Shown: positions 42,376-49,782, counted from the stretch's first letter. The stretch: DNA of 58,082 nt from Clostridium sp. CAG:508 (GCA_000435755.1 FR889081.1:24466-82547); one strand, 5' to 3'. Notes: generated from the sequence alone by a model not told the origin. Translations and numbers: made by a program.

Positions 42376-42404
42376 ATTATATCAAATATTATCGAAAAAT
42401 GTAA
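42376..42404 (-). promoter_or_regulatory. Internal promoter before prgI-virB4
   Basis: Minus strand TTACAT (42404-42399), 17-bp spacer, TATAAT (42381-42376), 49 bp upstream of the PrgI ATG with AAAGGAGGAAG in between. Confidence 0.65.
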
Positions 42405-42416
42405 CTACAAAATAAA

Positions 42417-42442
42417 AAAAAGTGCATAAAAATGCACTTTTT
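42417..42442 (-). terminator. Terminator/attenuator after the third pilin gene
   Basis: AAAAAGTGCAT-AAAA-ATGCACTTTTT, perfect 11-bp stem with a T run on the minus strand, 38 bp beyond the third pilin stop. It would keep pilin mRNA in excess over channel mRNA. Confidence 0.85.
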
Positions 42443-42450
42443 AATATAAT

Positions 42451-42478
42451 TGTAATATTTTTGTAATGTTTCTGTAAT
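42451..42478. promoter_or_regulatory. Triple 11-bp TGTAAT array before prgI promoter
   Basis: TGTAAT at 42451, 42462 and 42473, each separated by 5 bp. All three fit the WalR half-site TGTWAH with N5 spacing. 47 bp from the -35 of the internal promoter. Confidence 0.55.
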
Positions 42479-42479
42479 A

Positions 42480-42857
42480 TTATCCTGTGATTCCTTGTGC
42501 TAATCCTACTACAACTTTTGTAATTGCAGATGCACCAAAGATTAATATTGCACCAACTAGGTATGGAATCATTGTCTTTTTGTATTCTGCTTTTTCTGAA
42601 GCACTACCCATCATGTATTTAATACCTAAAACTAATAGTATAATAACAGCTACTACTACACCTACTGTTGTAATAATACCAATTAATTGATTTCCTATTT
42701 TTGTTACATCATTTTGTGCATTACTTGTAGTTCCTTTTAGGCCTCCTGCTATATTGGCTGCATCAATACCACCATTAGCACTAACCATAGTAGTTAATGT
42801 CATAGAAATTACTGCAATTAATAATAGAACACTTGCTAACTTAATTGTTCTTTTCAT
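42480..42857 (-). CDS. T4SS pilin (VirB2-like), third paralogue
   Basis: 125 residues. Signal peptide cut after VSA (about 28), then a short polar segment, helix about 58-82, the conserved loop GIKYMMGSASEKAEYKKTMIPY and a second helix about 100-120. This matches the VirB2/TrbC-type two-helix pilin fold (T4SS_pilin type). Pilins of this class polymerise into the extracellular filament. The most regular of three tandem copies, with the longest hydrophilic N-terminus. A terminator follows. Confidence 0.85.
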   Translation of the reverse strand: MKRTIKLASVLLLIAVISMTLTTMVSANGGIDAANIAGGLKGTTSNAQNDVTKIGNQLIGIITTVGVVVAVIILLVLGIKYMMGSASEKAEYKKTMIPYLVGAILIFGASAITKVVVGLAQGITG

Positions 42858-42927
42858 AGTTTATCCTCCTTCTTATTTTTTTATTGTATATAAATGTTTC
42901 ATTTATGAAACAATTTTAAAATCAAAT

Positions 42928-43296
42928 TTATCTTAAAATAGTTATTACTAACTTCCAAATTCCAAACGCTCCAAAGATAACTACGCATCCAATAACAAAT
43001 GGAATTAAAGAGTCTTTTACTTTTGCTTTTTGTTCTACACTACCTGTTATAAATTGTATTCCTAATACAGATCCAACAATTACAGCTATTACCGTTCCTA
43101 GTATGAGTAGTACATTATATATTATATCTGATAAATTTTTTATTTTATCTCCTGCTATCATATCAGATGATGATCCATTAGTTATAAATCCGTCTGCTCC
43201 CTGAATAATATTAGATATAGTTGTAGCTTGTACAATATGTGTAGAACAAATCATTAATATAAAAATTATTAAAATAAAAAATATTTTTCTTTTCAT
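42928..43296 (-). CDS. T4SS pilin (VirB2-like), second paralogue
   Basis: 122 residues. Signal peptide (about 1-24), hydrophilic stretch with IIQGADGFITNGSSSDM, helix about 55-78, loop GIQFITGSVEQKAKVKDSLIPF, helix about 98-120. Same layout as its neighbours but the least similar in sequence, with basic Lys runs in the loop. Whether it forms a minor pilin is unknown. Followed by a small TGTTTCAT/ATGAAACA hairpin (42895-42912) before the third pilin gene. Confidence 0.82.
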   Translation of the reverse strand: MKRKIFFILIIFILMICSTHIVQATTISNIIQGADGFITNGSSSDMIAGDKIKNLSDIIYNVLLILGTVIAVIVGSVLGIQFITGSVEQKAKVKDSLIPFVIGCVVIFGAFGIWKLVITILR

Positions 43297-43346
43297 AATT
43301 CGTTCTCCTTTTTATTATACTATAATTATTATTATGTTGCAATACA

Positions 43347-43727
43347 TTATTTTATTGCATCTTGTGTAAGTTTTGCAATCAATCCAACAGCTGTAGATGC
43401 TGCTAGTAAAAGCACTACCCCAATTATATATGGTATCATACTTTTTTTGTACTCAGCTTTTTCCTCCACGCTTCCAATCATATATTTAATTCCTAATACA
43501 GTTAATGTAATAGCAGATATAACTATTCCTATTACAGTAATTGTTCCTAAAATGGGATTTACCTTATTCACTATCTTATCTGAATCTGTAGAAGAAATTC
43601 CTCCTGGTTTATAGTTTCCAGGATTATCTATAGGATTTCCTGTTGCAATACTATATGTTGGTATAGCAAATAATATTAATATTAAAAATACTATTGCTAT
43701 TATCACTAATTTATTATTTTTTATCAT
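43347..43727 (-). CDS. T4SS pilin (VirB2-like), first paralogue
   Basis: 126 residues from ATG 43727, chosen for the AGGAGAAAAAT site; the frame extends 20 codons upstream with no site. Signal-like helix about 6-25, Pro/Gly-rich polar segment (GNPIDNPGNYKPGG), helix about 58-80, loop GIKYMIGSVEEKAEYKKSMIPY nearly equal to that of the third copy, helix about 100-118. First gene of the whole secretion locus, with a clear promoter. Confidence 0.85.
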   Translation of the reverse strand: MIKNNKLVIIAIVFLILILFAIPTYSIATGNPIDNPGNYKPGGISSTDSDKIVNKVNPILGTITVIGIVISAITLTVLGIKYMIGSVEEKAEYKKSMIPYIIGVVLLLAASTAVGLIAKLTQDAIK

Positions 43728-43758
43728 ATTTTTCTCCTGTAAACGTACAATTTTATAT

Positions 43759-43787
43759 ATTATAACTGATTTTTGCACATTTTTCAA
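43759..43787 (-). promoter_or_regulatory. Main promoter of the type IV-like locus
   Basis: Minus strand TTGAAA (43787-43782), 17-bp spacer, TATAAT (43764-43759), 32 bp before the first pilin start. Confidence 0.72.
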
Positions 43788-43835
43788 GTACTAATATAGC
43801 ATATATTTCTATTTTTGGCATTATTTTAATACAAA

Positions 43836-43863
43836 TGTAACGAAAATGTAATGTTTTTGTAAT
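43836..43863. promoter_or_regulatory. Triple 11-bp TGTAAC/TGTAAT array before the main promoter
   Basis: TGTAAC at 43836, TGTAAT at 43847 and 43858, 5-bp spacers, 49 bp from the -35. Same number, spacing, orientation and distance as the array before the internal promoter. Confidence 0.55.
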
Positions 43864-43873
43864 AATTTTAAGT

Positions 43874-43922
43874 AAATTAATACAAGGAACCCTCTACTAA
43901 TAGGTGTTCCTTGTATTAATTT
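43874..43922 (-). terminator. Terminator of the Spo0E-like gene
   Basis: Perfect 17-bp stem (43874-43890 with 43906-43922, 15-nt loop) with CAAGGAAC core, 20 bp beyond the Spo0E-like stop at 43943. Confidence 0.82.
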
Positions 43923-43942
43923 ATATATTTCAAAGAAGTAAA

Positions 43943-44125
43943 TTATCCCTTTACCAATTCCATTTTCCTAGTGTTTCTTTTGGGTGATCTAATTTCCATG
44001 CTATAATATTTGGCAATTAGTTCATCTAGTTCGACGCTAATTTGATAAGTAATACTATAGTCTTCTCCATTAAGAATGCTGTTGTTTAATCTTTCCCTTA
44101 ATTTACAAATTTCATCATTTAACAT
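43943..44125 (-). CDS. Spo0E-like aspartyl-phosphate phosphatase
   Basis: 60 residues from ATG 44125 (AAAAGGAG 10 bp upstream; the GTG at 44134 is too close to it). Single helical hairpin: LNDEICKLRERLNNSI, then YQISVELDELIAKYY matching the family motif S-x-x-LD-x-LI-x-x-Y. Spo0E family members dephosphorylate Spo0A-P and hold back sporulation. The basic tail (RSPKRNTRKMELVKG) is variable. Three Spo0A-box-like sites lie upstream, hinting at feedback. Confidence 0.82.
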   Translation of the reverse strand: MLNDEICKLRERLNNSILNGEDYSITYQISVELDELIAKYYSMEIRSPKRNTRKMELVKG

Positions 44126-44237
44126 AAAAATCACTCTCCTTTTTATATTTTTTCTTAAGTATATTTCTAAAATACCATATTTTTACAAATTAGTCAATTG
44201 TTTTTTACTTATTTTGTGGTATTTTGCCAATTTTTCG

Positions 44238-44346
44238 TTCGACATTTTTCTACATTATTTTACAACATATCACATTATCTGTGTCGATTTATTAAATTGC
44301 TTTTTTTTATGCTATTTTTGTGCATTTTATTTGTATAAATTCGACA
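44238..44346. promoter_or_regulatory. Three Spo0A-box-like motifs upstream of the Spo0E-like gene
   Basis: TTCGACA at 44238-44244 and 44340-44346 (reverse complement TGTCGAA, the known Spo0A box core) and TGTCGAT at 44282-44288, between the Spo0E-like gene and yfmH. Confidence 0.4.
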
Positions 44347-44380
44347 AAAAATCTCTCCAGAATTCGGAGAGATTTTAATA

Positions 44381-45658
44381 TTATTTATTAGGTTCAATTA
44401 TTGACAATACTTTATTTTCATTTTTGAACATTTCATTTAAAATATTTTGTGTATATTCTTTTGTTACAGTTTCAAATTCTTCTATATAGTCAAAGCTTTG
44501 AACTTTTTTCATAGTATCTGCTAAAAACATTCTAGCTATATTAGCAACACTATTGTACTCTATAACATAATCACCATAAAGTTTTCTTCTTGCTCTTTCA
44601 AATTCTTCATCATCTAATCCTTGTTGTTTTAGTTGTTCTATTCTATCAGTTATCTTTTGAGCAACTTTTTTAGGTTCTTTTGAAGCTCCTGATATCAATG
44701 TGTGTGCATATTGTGCACTAAATTCATAATCAAAATCTGGTTGTGCTAATAATAATCCTTCTTCATATAATTCCTTATATAGTTTCGAGCTCTTGCCTAT
44801 GATTATATTTAACAATATTTCAATAGCTATATGTTTTTTGATTGCCGCTTCTTGATTGTTTTCAATGTCTTTGTATGCCATCATAAATATTGGTGTACTT
44901 ACTTCCATTTGAGCTATTTTTTCTGGCATATTTATTTTATCTTCTTTTGCAGTATATATTCTTTTTATATCTGCTTGGTTTTCTTTTGGTAATAAACGTT
45001 TTTTAATTTCTTCCAACAATTTTTCTGGTTCAAAATCTCCACATACTACCATTGTCATATTTGATGGATGATAAAATGTGTTATAACATTTATACAATAC
45101 ATCTGGATCTATTTTGCTAATTGATTCTACTGTTCCTGCTATATCTATTTTTATCGGATTTTCTTTATACATACAGTCTAGAGCATTCATATATAATTGC
45201 CAGCCAGGATCATCATCATACATTTTTATTTCTTGGCCTATTATACCTTTTTCTTTTTCAACATTTTCATCTGTAAAATATGGATGTTGCACATAGTCCA
45301 TAAGCTCATCTAGGCCTTCTTCAAAATGATCAGTACATTCAAATAGATATGCTGTGTGGTCATTTGTTGTATATGCGTTTGCATCAATTCCAAGTGCCAT
45401 TAAAGTATCTAAACTATTTGTTCCATCTGGTTGTTCAAACATTTTATGTTCAAGAAAGTGTGCTACTCCATCTGGTATATATACTTCCTCTCCTGTTTTT
45501 GGCATTATAAAGTGATTATCTATTGAACCAAAGTGTGTTCCCCATATTACATATTTCTTTTTTGTATGTTGTTTTGGTATTATAATTACTTGCATACCGC
45601 TTTCTAGTTTTTCAACATATGCTTTTTCTTTAATTTTTGAACTTTCTATAATTTTCAT
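44381..45658 (-). CDS. M16 family zinc peptidase, YfmH-like (active-site subunit)
   Basis: 425 residues. Inverted zinc motif HFLEH (His67, Glu70, His71) with the distal Glu in EKGIIGQEIKMYDDDPGW, so this is the metal-binding partner. The second half contains the inactive M16 repeat. YfmF/YfmH-type pairs are widespread in Firmicutes; their annotation has been tied to elongation factor P modification, but the substrate is unsettled. 11 bp after the partner gene; GGGGTG precedes the ATG. A terminator-like hairpin, AATCTCTCC/GGAGAGATT (44350-44375), lies just beyond the stop. Confidence 0.9.
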   Translation of the reverse strand: MKIIESSKIKEKAYVEKLESGMQVIIIPKQHTKKKYVIWGTHFGSIDNHFIMPKTGEEVYIPDGVAHFLEHKMFEQPDGTNSLDTLMALGIDANAYTTNDHTAYLFECTDHFEEGLDELMDYVQHPYFTDENVEKEKGIIGQEIKMYDDDPGWQLYMNALDCMYKENPIKIDIAGTVESISKIDPDVLYKCYNTFYHPSNMTMVVCGDFEPEKLLEEIKKRLLPKENQADIKRIYTAKEDKINMPEKIAQMEVSTPIFMMAYKDIENNQEAAIKKHIAIEILLNIIIGKSSKLYKELYEEGLLLAQPDFDYEFSAQYAHTLISGASKEPKKVAQKITDRIEQLKQQGLDDEEFERARRKLYGDYVIEYNSVANIARMFLADTMKKVQSFDYIEEFETVTKEYTQNILNEMFKNENKVLSIIEPNK

Positions 45659-45669
45659 CTTTTCACCCC

Positions 45670-46944
45670 TTAGTCTTTTAAAAAATAAATGGTATTGATA
45701 TTTATGTTTTGTGCTAGCTTAACAATTTGGTCTTTTGTTACTGCTTTTATTTTGTCCATGTATTCTTTTAAGTCTACAAATCTATTAGCTAATTCTTGTC
45801 CATAATAATAGGTTATTTCTGTATCTTGTTCTTCTGATATTCCTTCAATAGAAGCTATTATTAGTTCTTTACTGTCTTTGATGTCTTTATCTGTGAAATT
45901 ACCATTTTTCATATCTTCTAGTTGCTGTTTTATTGTATCTAAAGCTTTTTGATAATTTTGTATTTCAATTCCTGCACGAATAAATATACAATTTTTAGTT
46001 CTATTATAGTTTGATCCTGTTGTATATGCTAAACTTGCTTTTTCACGTACATTTTGGAATAATTTCGAGTTTGCTCCTCCACCTAGTATTGCATTATACA
46101 CAGCAGATATAAATCTACTATCTTCTGCTGTTTCATTTATATTTAAGCCAATTACTAGTTTTCCTTGTGTTACTTGCATACTCTCATTTATTATATTTGG
46201 CTCTCTAATTTCTATTTGTTCAGTTGTTTCATTGTTTACAATATACTCAGGTTTTCTAGCATTTAGTTTTTTAATGTTTTCATTTTGTTCTATAGTTTGT
46301 TTTACTTTTTCTTTATCTATAGTGCCTGAATAGAATATATCAATTTTACAGTTATCTATTAATGTTTTGTAGTAGTTATATAATTCTTCTGGTGTTATCT
46401 TCTCTAGGTCTTCTATATAACCATATTTATATAATCCATATGGTTTATCTTTAAACATTTCCTCAATACATCTGTCATAAGCATATCTAGCTTTGTTATC
46501 TATTTTGGCTTCTATAATTTGTTTTAGATTCTTCTTTTCCCCTTCAACATATTCTGGTTTAAATTTGTTAACTTCTATTAATGGATTAAATATTATGTCT
46601 GTTAAAATATCCATTGCTTCTTTTAATATATTTTCTGAAGATGGTAGAAATTCTTCACTTAGTGTTTCTAAATAGAATTTCATAATGTGGTTGTCACCTG
46701 TTTTTTCAACACCACAGTCAAAACTAGCTCCATATAGCATTTCTAATTTTTGACTAATTAAATCTTGTGATGGTATGTTTTTAGTGCCTCTTCTTAATAC
46801 TGCTGTAAGCAGAGCATCTAAAGTTACATTTTCTTTTTTTAGTGGTGTGGCTAAAAATATTGCGTTTAAGTTTGTTTTATAGTTTTCAGTATAAATTTGG
46901 TGTAAAGTTATACCTGGTTTTATTTCTTGTTTTTGATAATTCAT
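45670..46944 (-). CDS. M16 family peptidase-like protein, YfmF-like (no zinc motif)
   Basis: 424 residues from ATG 46944 (AGAGGAGAAAG upstream; the frame extends 23 codons further). M16 fold without HxxEH: the matching position reads LTAVLRRGTKN. The C-terminal half has the conserved LVIGLN and AILGGGANSKLFQNVREKASLAYT block that contributes an Arg/Tyr pair to the partner's active site. Likely forms a heterodimer with the downstream YfmH-like peptidase. Confidence 0.88.
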   Translation of the reverse strand: MNYQKQEIKPGITLHQIYTENYKTNLNAIFLATPLKKENVTLDALLTAVLRRGTKNIPSQDLISQKLEMLYGASFDCGVEKTGDNHIMKFYLETLSEEFLPSSENILKEAMDILTDIIFNPLIEVNKFKPEYVEGEKKNLKQIIEAKIDNKARYAYDRCIEEMFKDKPYGLYKYGYIEDLEKITPEELYNYYKTLIDNCKIDIFYSGTIDKEKVKQTIEQNENIKKLNARKPEYIVNNETTEQIEIREPNIINESMQVTQGKLVIGLNINETAEDSRFISAVYNAILGGGANSKLFQNVREKASLAYTTGSNYNRTKNCIFIRAGIEIQNYQKALDTIKQQLEDMKNGNFTDKDIKDSKELIIASIEGISEEQDTEITYYYGQELANRFVDLKEYMDKIKAVTKDQIVKLAQNININTIYFLKD

Positions 46945-46977
46945 TCTTTCTCCTCTTTTCTTTTTTAATTCATGTAT

Positions 46978-47007
46978 ATTATAATCTAATTTTGGAAAAT
47001 TATTCAA
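46978..47007 (-). promoter_or_regulatory. Promoter of the M16 pair
   Basis: Minus strand TTGAAT (47007-47002), 18-bp spacer, TATAAT (46983-46978), about 34 bp before the yfmF-like ATG. Confidence 0.6.
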
Positions 47008-47061
47008 GAGCATTTTTAAGATTTGCGATTTAAAATTATTTGGTAAAATTTGTAAGATGTA

Positions 47062-47090
47062 TTGTAATTGTTACTCATTGTTGATATAAT
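47062..47090 (+). promoter_or_regulatory. Promoter of the 27-codon gene
   Basis: TTGTAA (47062-47067), 17-bp spacer, TATAAT (47085-47090), on the plus strand; predicted start near 47097. Confidence 0.7.
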
Positions 47091-47137
47091 GGTCGTATCC
47101 TTTTGCAAAGGAAATCTTTGGAAAGGAGGAAAGTTAT

Positions 47138-47221
47138 ATGACTTCATTTGATTTAATCTGGAAACTCATGGTTTTATTACTTAGTACATATAATGATGAT
47201 GCAGATGACAAAAAAGATTAG
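47138..47221 (+). CDS. Small ORF of 27 codons with own promoter and terminator
   Basis: MTSFDLIWKLMVLLLSTY followed by NDDADDKKD. A perfect AAAGGAGG lies 9 bp before the ATG, a consensus promoter upstream and a strong terminator 9 bp after the stop. The peptide is a short hydrophobic helix with a highly acidic tail. No family recognised; it could be a membrane microprotein, a leader peptide or the coding part of a dual-function RNA of about 170 nt. It stands alone on the plus strand between two minus-strand operons. Confidence 0.6.
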   Translation: MTSFDLIWKLMVLLLSTYNDDADDKKD

Positions 47222-47230
47222 AAATAATCT

Positions 47231-47265
47231 AATAGGAGAGTATGCAACTGCTCTCCTATTTTTTT
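47231..47265 (+). terminator. Terminator of the 27-codon gene
   Basis: Perfect 10-bp stem AATAGGAGAG / CTCTCCTATT with 10-nt loop and seven Ts. Confidence 0.9.
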
Positions 47266-47303
47266 GCAAAAAAATGAACTAAATGTTGCAACCCATTTAG
47301 TTC
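47266..47303 (-). terminator. Terminator of rpsU-yqeY
   Basis: GAACTAAATG / CATTTAGTTC (47276-47285, 47294-47303) with an 8-nt loop, followed by a seven-T run on the minus strand. It is convergent with the terminator at 47231-47265; 47304-47406 holds nothing else clear. Confidence 0.8.
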
Positions 47304-47406
47304 GAAAGCTATCTGACTTCATTGATAACTTGTGTTAAACATAGTATACTACTTTTTTTATTATATGTCAAACTAATTTAAATAATTCCTTATATTTTTT
47401 TGGAAA

Positions 47407-47847
47407 TTATTGTAATAATTTTTTAGCAACTTCATTTATTGTTTTTCCGTCTGCTGATGCTCCTAATTTTTCTTTTGCAGTTTTCATTACTAAGCCCATT
47501 TCTTTCATGGATGTTGCGCCTAGTTCAGCAATTATTTCTTTTACTTTTGCTTCTATTTCTTCTGCAGATAATTGTTCTGGTAAGTATTCCTCTAGTATAG
47601 CAATTTCTTGGTTTATTTGGTCTAGCAAATCTTGTCTTCCACTTTTTTCATAATCTACAATTGAATCTTTTCTTTTTTTAGCTTCTTTTGCAATTATTTC
47701 AACTATTTGGTCATCTGAAACTTCTATTTGTTTGTCTTTTTCAACTTGTAGAATAGCAGCTCTAACCATTTGGATAACATTTTTTCTAATTACATTTTTC
47801 TCTTTCATAGAGTTTTTTAAATCGTCTAACAATTTTTCTTTTAACAT
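47407..47847 (-). CDS. yqeY: YqeY/GatB-domain protein
   Basis: 146 residues, the usual length. Helical N-terminal domain with MVRAAILQVEKDKQ and KKRKDSIVDYEKSGRQDL, then the GatB/YqeY tail domain with LPEQLSAEEIEAKV and MGLVMKTAKEKL...GADGKTINEVAKKLL-type ending. The tail domain of GatB binds tRNA; YqeY's own function is unknown. rpsU-yqeY is a conserved Firmicutes pair, here split by a hairpin that may lower yqeY expression. Confidence 0.93.
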   Translation of the reverse strand: MLKEKLLDDLKNSMKEKNVIRKNVIQMVRAAILQVEKDKQIEVSDDQIVEIIAKEAKKRKDSIVDYEKSGRQDLLDQINQEIAILEEYLPEQLSAEEIEAKVKEIIAELGATSMKEMGLVMKTAKEKLGASADGKTINEVAKKLLQ

Positions 47848-47872
47848 ACATTTACCTCCCTATTAAGCAAAA

Positions 47873-47906
47873 ATGGATTGAAAAATTCTAATAACTTTCA
47901 ATCCAT
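47873..47906 (-). terminator. Hairpin terminator/attenuator between rpsU and yqeY
   Basis: ATGGATTGAAA / TTTCAATCCAT, perfect 11-bp stem, then TTTTTG on the minus strand, between the rpsU stop and the yqeY start. Confidence 0.75.
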
Positions 47907-47916
47907 CTCTTACTTT

Positions 47917-48087
47917 TTAAAATTTTCTTTTTCTTGCTGCCTCTGATTTTTTCTTTCTTTTTACACTTGGTTTTTCATAATGCTCTCTTTTTCTTACTTC
48001 TTGTAATACTCCGTTTCTAGCACATTGTCTTTTAAACCTTTTTAAGGCATCTTCTATATTTCCGTTATTAACTTTAACCTCTGACAT
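47917..48087 (-). CDS. rpsU: 30S ribosomal protein S21
   Basis: 56 residues: MSEVKVNNGNIEDALKRFKR opening, then ARNGVLQEVRKREHYEKPSVKRK and a Lys/Arg-rich tail, clear S21. GGGAGGGGAAC precedes the ATG. S21 binds 16S rRNA near the anti-Shine-Dalgarno region and affects initiation. Strong consensus promoter 77 bp upstream. Confidence 0.96.
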   Translation of the reverse strand: MSEVKVNNGNIEDALKRFKRQCARNGVLQEVRKREHYEKPSVKRKKKSEAARKRKF

Positions 48088-48163
48088 TTTTGTTCCCCTC
48101 CCTTCAGTAGTTACACTCTTACGTGTGGGATTTTAACTGAAAATTATTATTTTTACGTTAATT

Positions 48164-48192
48164 ATTATAACTGTATTGGGTAAATTTGTCAA
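48164..48192 (-). promoter_or_regulatory. Strong promoter of rpsU
   Basis: Minus strand TTGACA (48192-48187), 17-bp spacer, TATAAT (48169-48164): a full consensus. The leader contains TTCAGT/ACTGAA (48103-48108, 48136-48141) with inner ACAC/GTGT pairs. Confidence 0.85.
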
Positions 48193-48225
48193 TATTTATA
48201 TAAAATTTTCTAGAAAATACTTGTA

Positions 48226-49173
48226 CTATTTATCAAAATCGAACAAATCGCCTAGTGGTTGTGCTTCATTTACTCTTTTTATAGCTTCTGCAAATAGTGG
48301 TGCAATAGATAAAACTTTGATTTTGTCTGTTTGTTTTTCTGTGGTTAATGGCACTGTATTTGTAATTATCAATTCTTTTATTGGTGAGTTTTTAATTTTC
48401 TCTATTGCAGGTCCACATAAGACTCCATGAGTACATGCTGCGTATATTTCTTTTGCTCCGTGCTCTTGTAGAATTTTAGCTGCCTCTACCATAGTTCCGG
48501 CAGTGCTTACCTCGTCATCAAATATTAATGCTGTTTTTCCTTCTATGTCTCCTATAATGTTTGCTGCTACTGCTTTATCGTCATTGCCAGTTCTTCTTTT
48601 ATCTATTAACGCCATAGGACATTTGAAATACATTGAGTATTTATATGCTTTTTTAGAGCTTCCTGCATCTGTTGCTACTACTACTTTGTTTTCAATTTCT
48701 TTTCCGTCAAAATATGCTTGTAATATGTGTTGCCCTGTTAATCTATCACATGGAATATTGAAATATGCTTGAATTGCCGGATTATGCAAATCGCAGGTGA
48801 TCACTCTACTTGCTCCTGCTGCTTCTAGAAGTTCTGCAAATAATCTGGCTGTTACAGGTACTCTTGGTTGATCCTTTTTATCTGATCTTGAATATATAAA
48901 ATATGGAAGTACTACGTTTATTCTGTGTGCTGATGCTCTTTTGGCAGCATCAATCATAATAAGTAATTCCATTATTCTTTCATTAACTGGCGGTTCTGTT
49001 GTTTGTATCAAATAAATATCTTGTTCTCTTACTGTTTCTTTAAATTGTATAAAGTTGTTGTCATTTGCAAATTTATAGCATTCAACTTTTCCCATTGGTA
49101 AATCCAATTCTTTACATACTTCTTTTGTAAACTCTTCTGCTGTAGGACATGCGAATATTTTAATATTTTTCAT
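48226..49173 (-). CDS. prs: Ribose-phosphate pyrophosphokinase (PRPP synthase)
   Basis: 315 residues, the standard length. NDNNFIQFKETVREQDIYLIQ opening, metal-binding CDLHNPAIQAYF, and the PRPP loop IFDDEVSTAGT. It makes PRPP from ribose-5-phosphate and ATP for nucleotide, His and Trp synthesis. Two usually invariant blocks differ: the flexible loop reads YSRSDKKDQPR where most enzymes have YARQDRK, and the DAGG block reads VATDAGSSKKA. Likely a lineage variant of the same enzyme. AAGGAAGGAATG precedes the ATG. Confidence 0.92.
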   Translation of the reverse strand: MKNIKIFACPTAEEFTKEVCKELDLPMGKVECYKFANDNNFIQFKETVREQDIYLIQTTEPPVNERIMELLIMIDAAKRASAHRINVVLPYFIYSRSDKKDQPRVPVTARLFAELLEAAGASRVITCDLHNPAIQAYFNIPCDRLTGQHILQAYFDGKEIENKVVVATDAGSSKKAYKYSMYFKCPMALIDKRRTGNDDKAVAANIIGDIEGKTALIFDDEVSTAGTMVEAAKILQEHGAKEIYAACTHGVLCGPAIEKIKNSPIKELIITNTVPLTTEKQTDKIKVLSIAPLFAEAIKRVNEAQPLGDLFDFDK

Positions 49174-49205
49174 ATTTAATTCATTCCTTCCTTTGAATAC
49201 AAATT

Positions 49206-49239
49206 AGGTTGGAAAATAATTATAATTATTCTCCAACCT
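49206..49239 (-). terminator. Terminator-like hairpin after nrdG
   Basis: 17-bp near-perfect inverted repeat AGGTTGGAAAATAATTA / TAATTATTCTCCAACCT with no loop spacer and a weak T tract; between nrdG and prs. Confidence 0.6.
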
Positions 49240-49257
49240 CTTACAGTATAGCTTCAA

Positions 49258-49758
49258 TTAAGAAGCACTCTTCCAAGCTGTCACTTCTCCATTTTTCAAG
49301 CTCTTTTGTACATCAATTACTCTTTGGTTTTCTGAGCCCCTCCAATCCAATCTAGGATTGTGAAGTGCATCAACATATTGTCCATCTACAAGAACATCTA
49401 GGTATTTTACCACCTCTTTGTCCTTTAGATAGTCATCAAACTTAAAACCTGACCAAGCCCATAAATTTTTATTTGGAAATTTCTCTTTAAAAGTTTTAGC
49501 TAGTTTTGTTGTTCCTTCTATATTATTTGGATGCATTGGTTCTCCACCTAAAATTGATAATCCTTCTACATTTTCGTTTTGGCAAAGCTCCATTATTCTG
49601 TCAATAGTTGCATCGGTAAATTCTTTTCCCCCATTAAAATCGTGTGTTTCTGGGTTAAAGCAATTTTTACAATTAAATGCACAGCCTTGCATAAATATAG
49701 ATACCCTTACTCCTGGTCCATCTGCTATATCCATTTTTCTGATTTTATTGTATTTCAT
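49258..49758 (-). CDS. nrdG: Anaerobic ribonucleotide reductase activase (radical SAM)
   Basis: 166 residues. Radical SAM cluster motif CAFNCKNC (Cys26, Cys30, Cys33), glycine motif LGGEPM and DGPGVR typical of NrdG. It uses S-adenosylmethionine and an electron donor to put the glycyl radical on NrdD. 24 bp after nrdD. Confidence 0.96.
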   Translation of the reverse strand: MKYNKIRKMDIADGPGVRVSIFMQGCAFNCKNCFNPETHDFNGGKEFTDATIDRIMELCQNENVEGLSILGGEPMHPNNIEGTTKLAKTFKEKFPNKNLWAWSGFKFDDYLKDKEVVKYLDVLVDGQYVDALHNPRLDWRGSENQRVIDVQKSLKNGEVTAWKSAS

Positions 49759-49782
49759 AGTTAATAAATCCTTCTTTCTAAT

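Noticed and set aside
29770..43863. Integrative conjugative element
   Set aside because: No integrase, relaxase, coupling protein or direct repeats at the edges; only the transfer-channel part is present.
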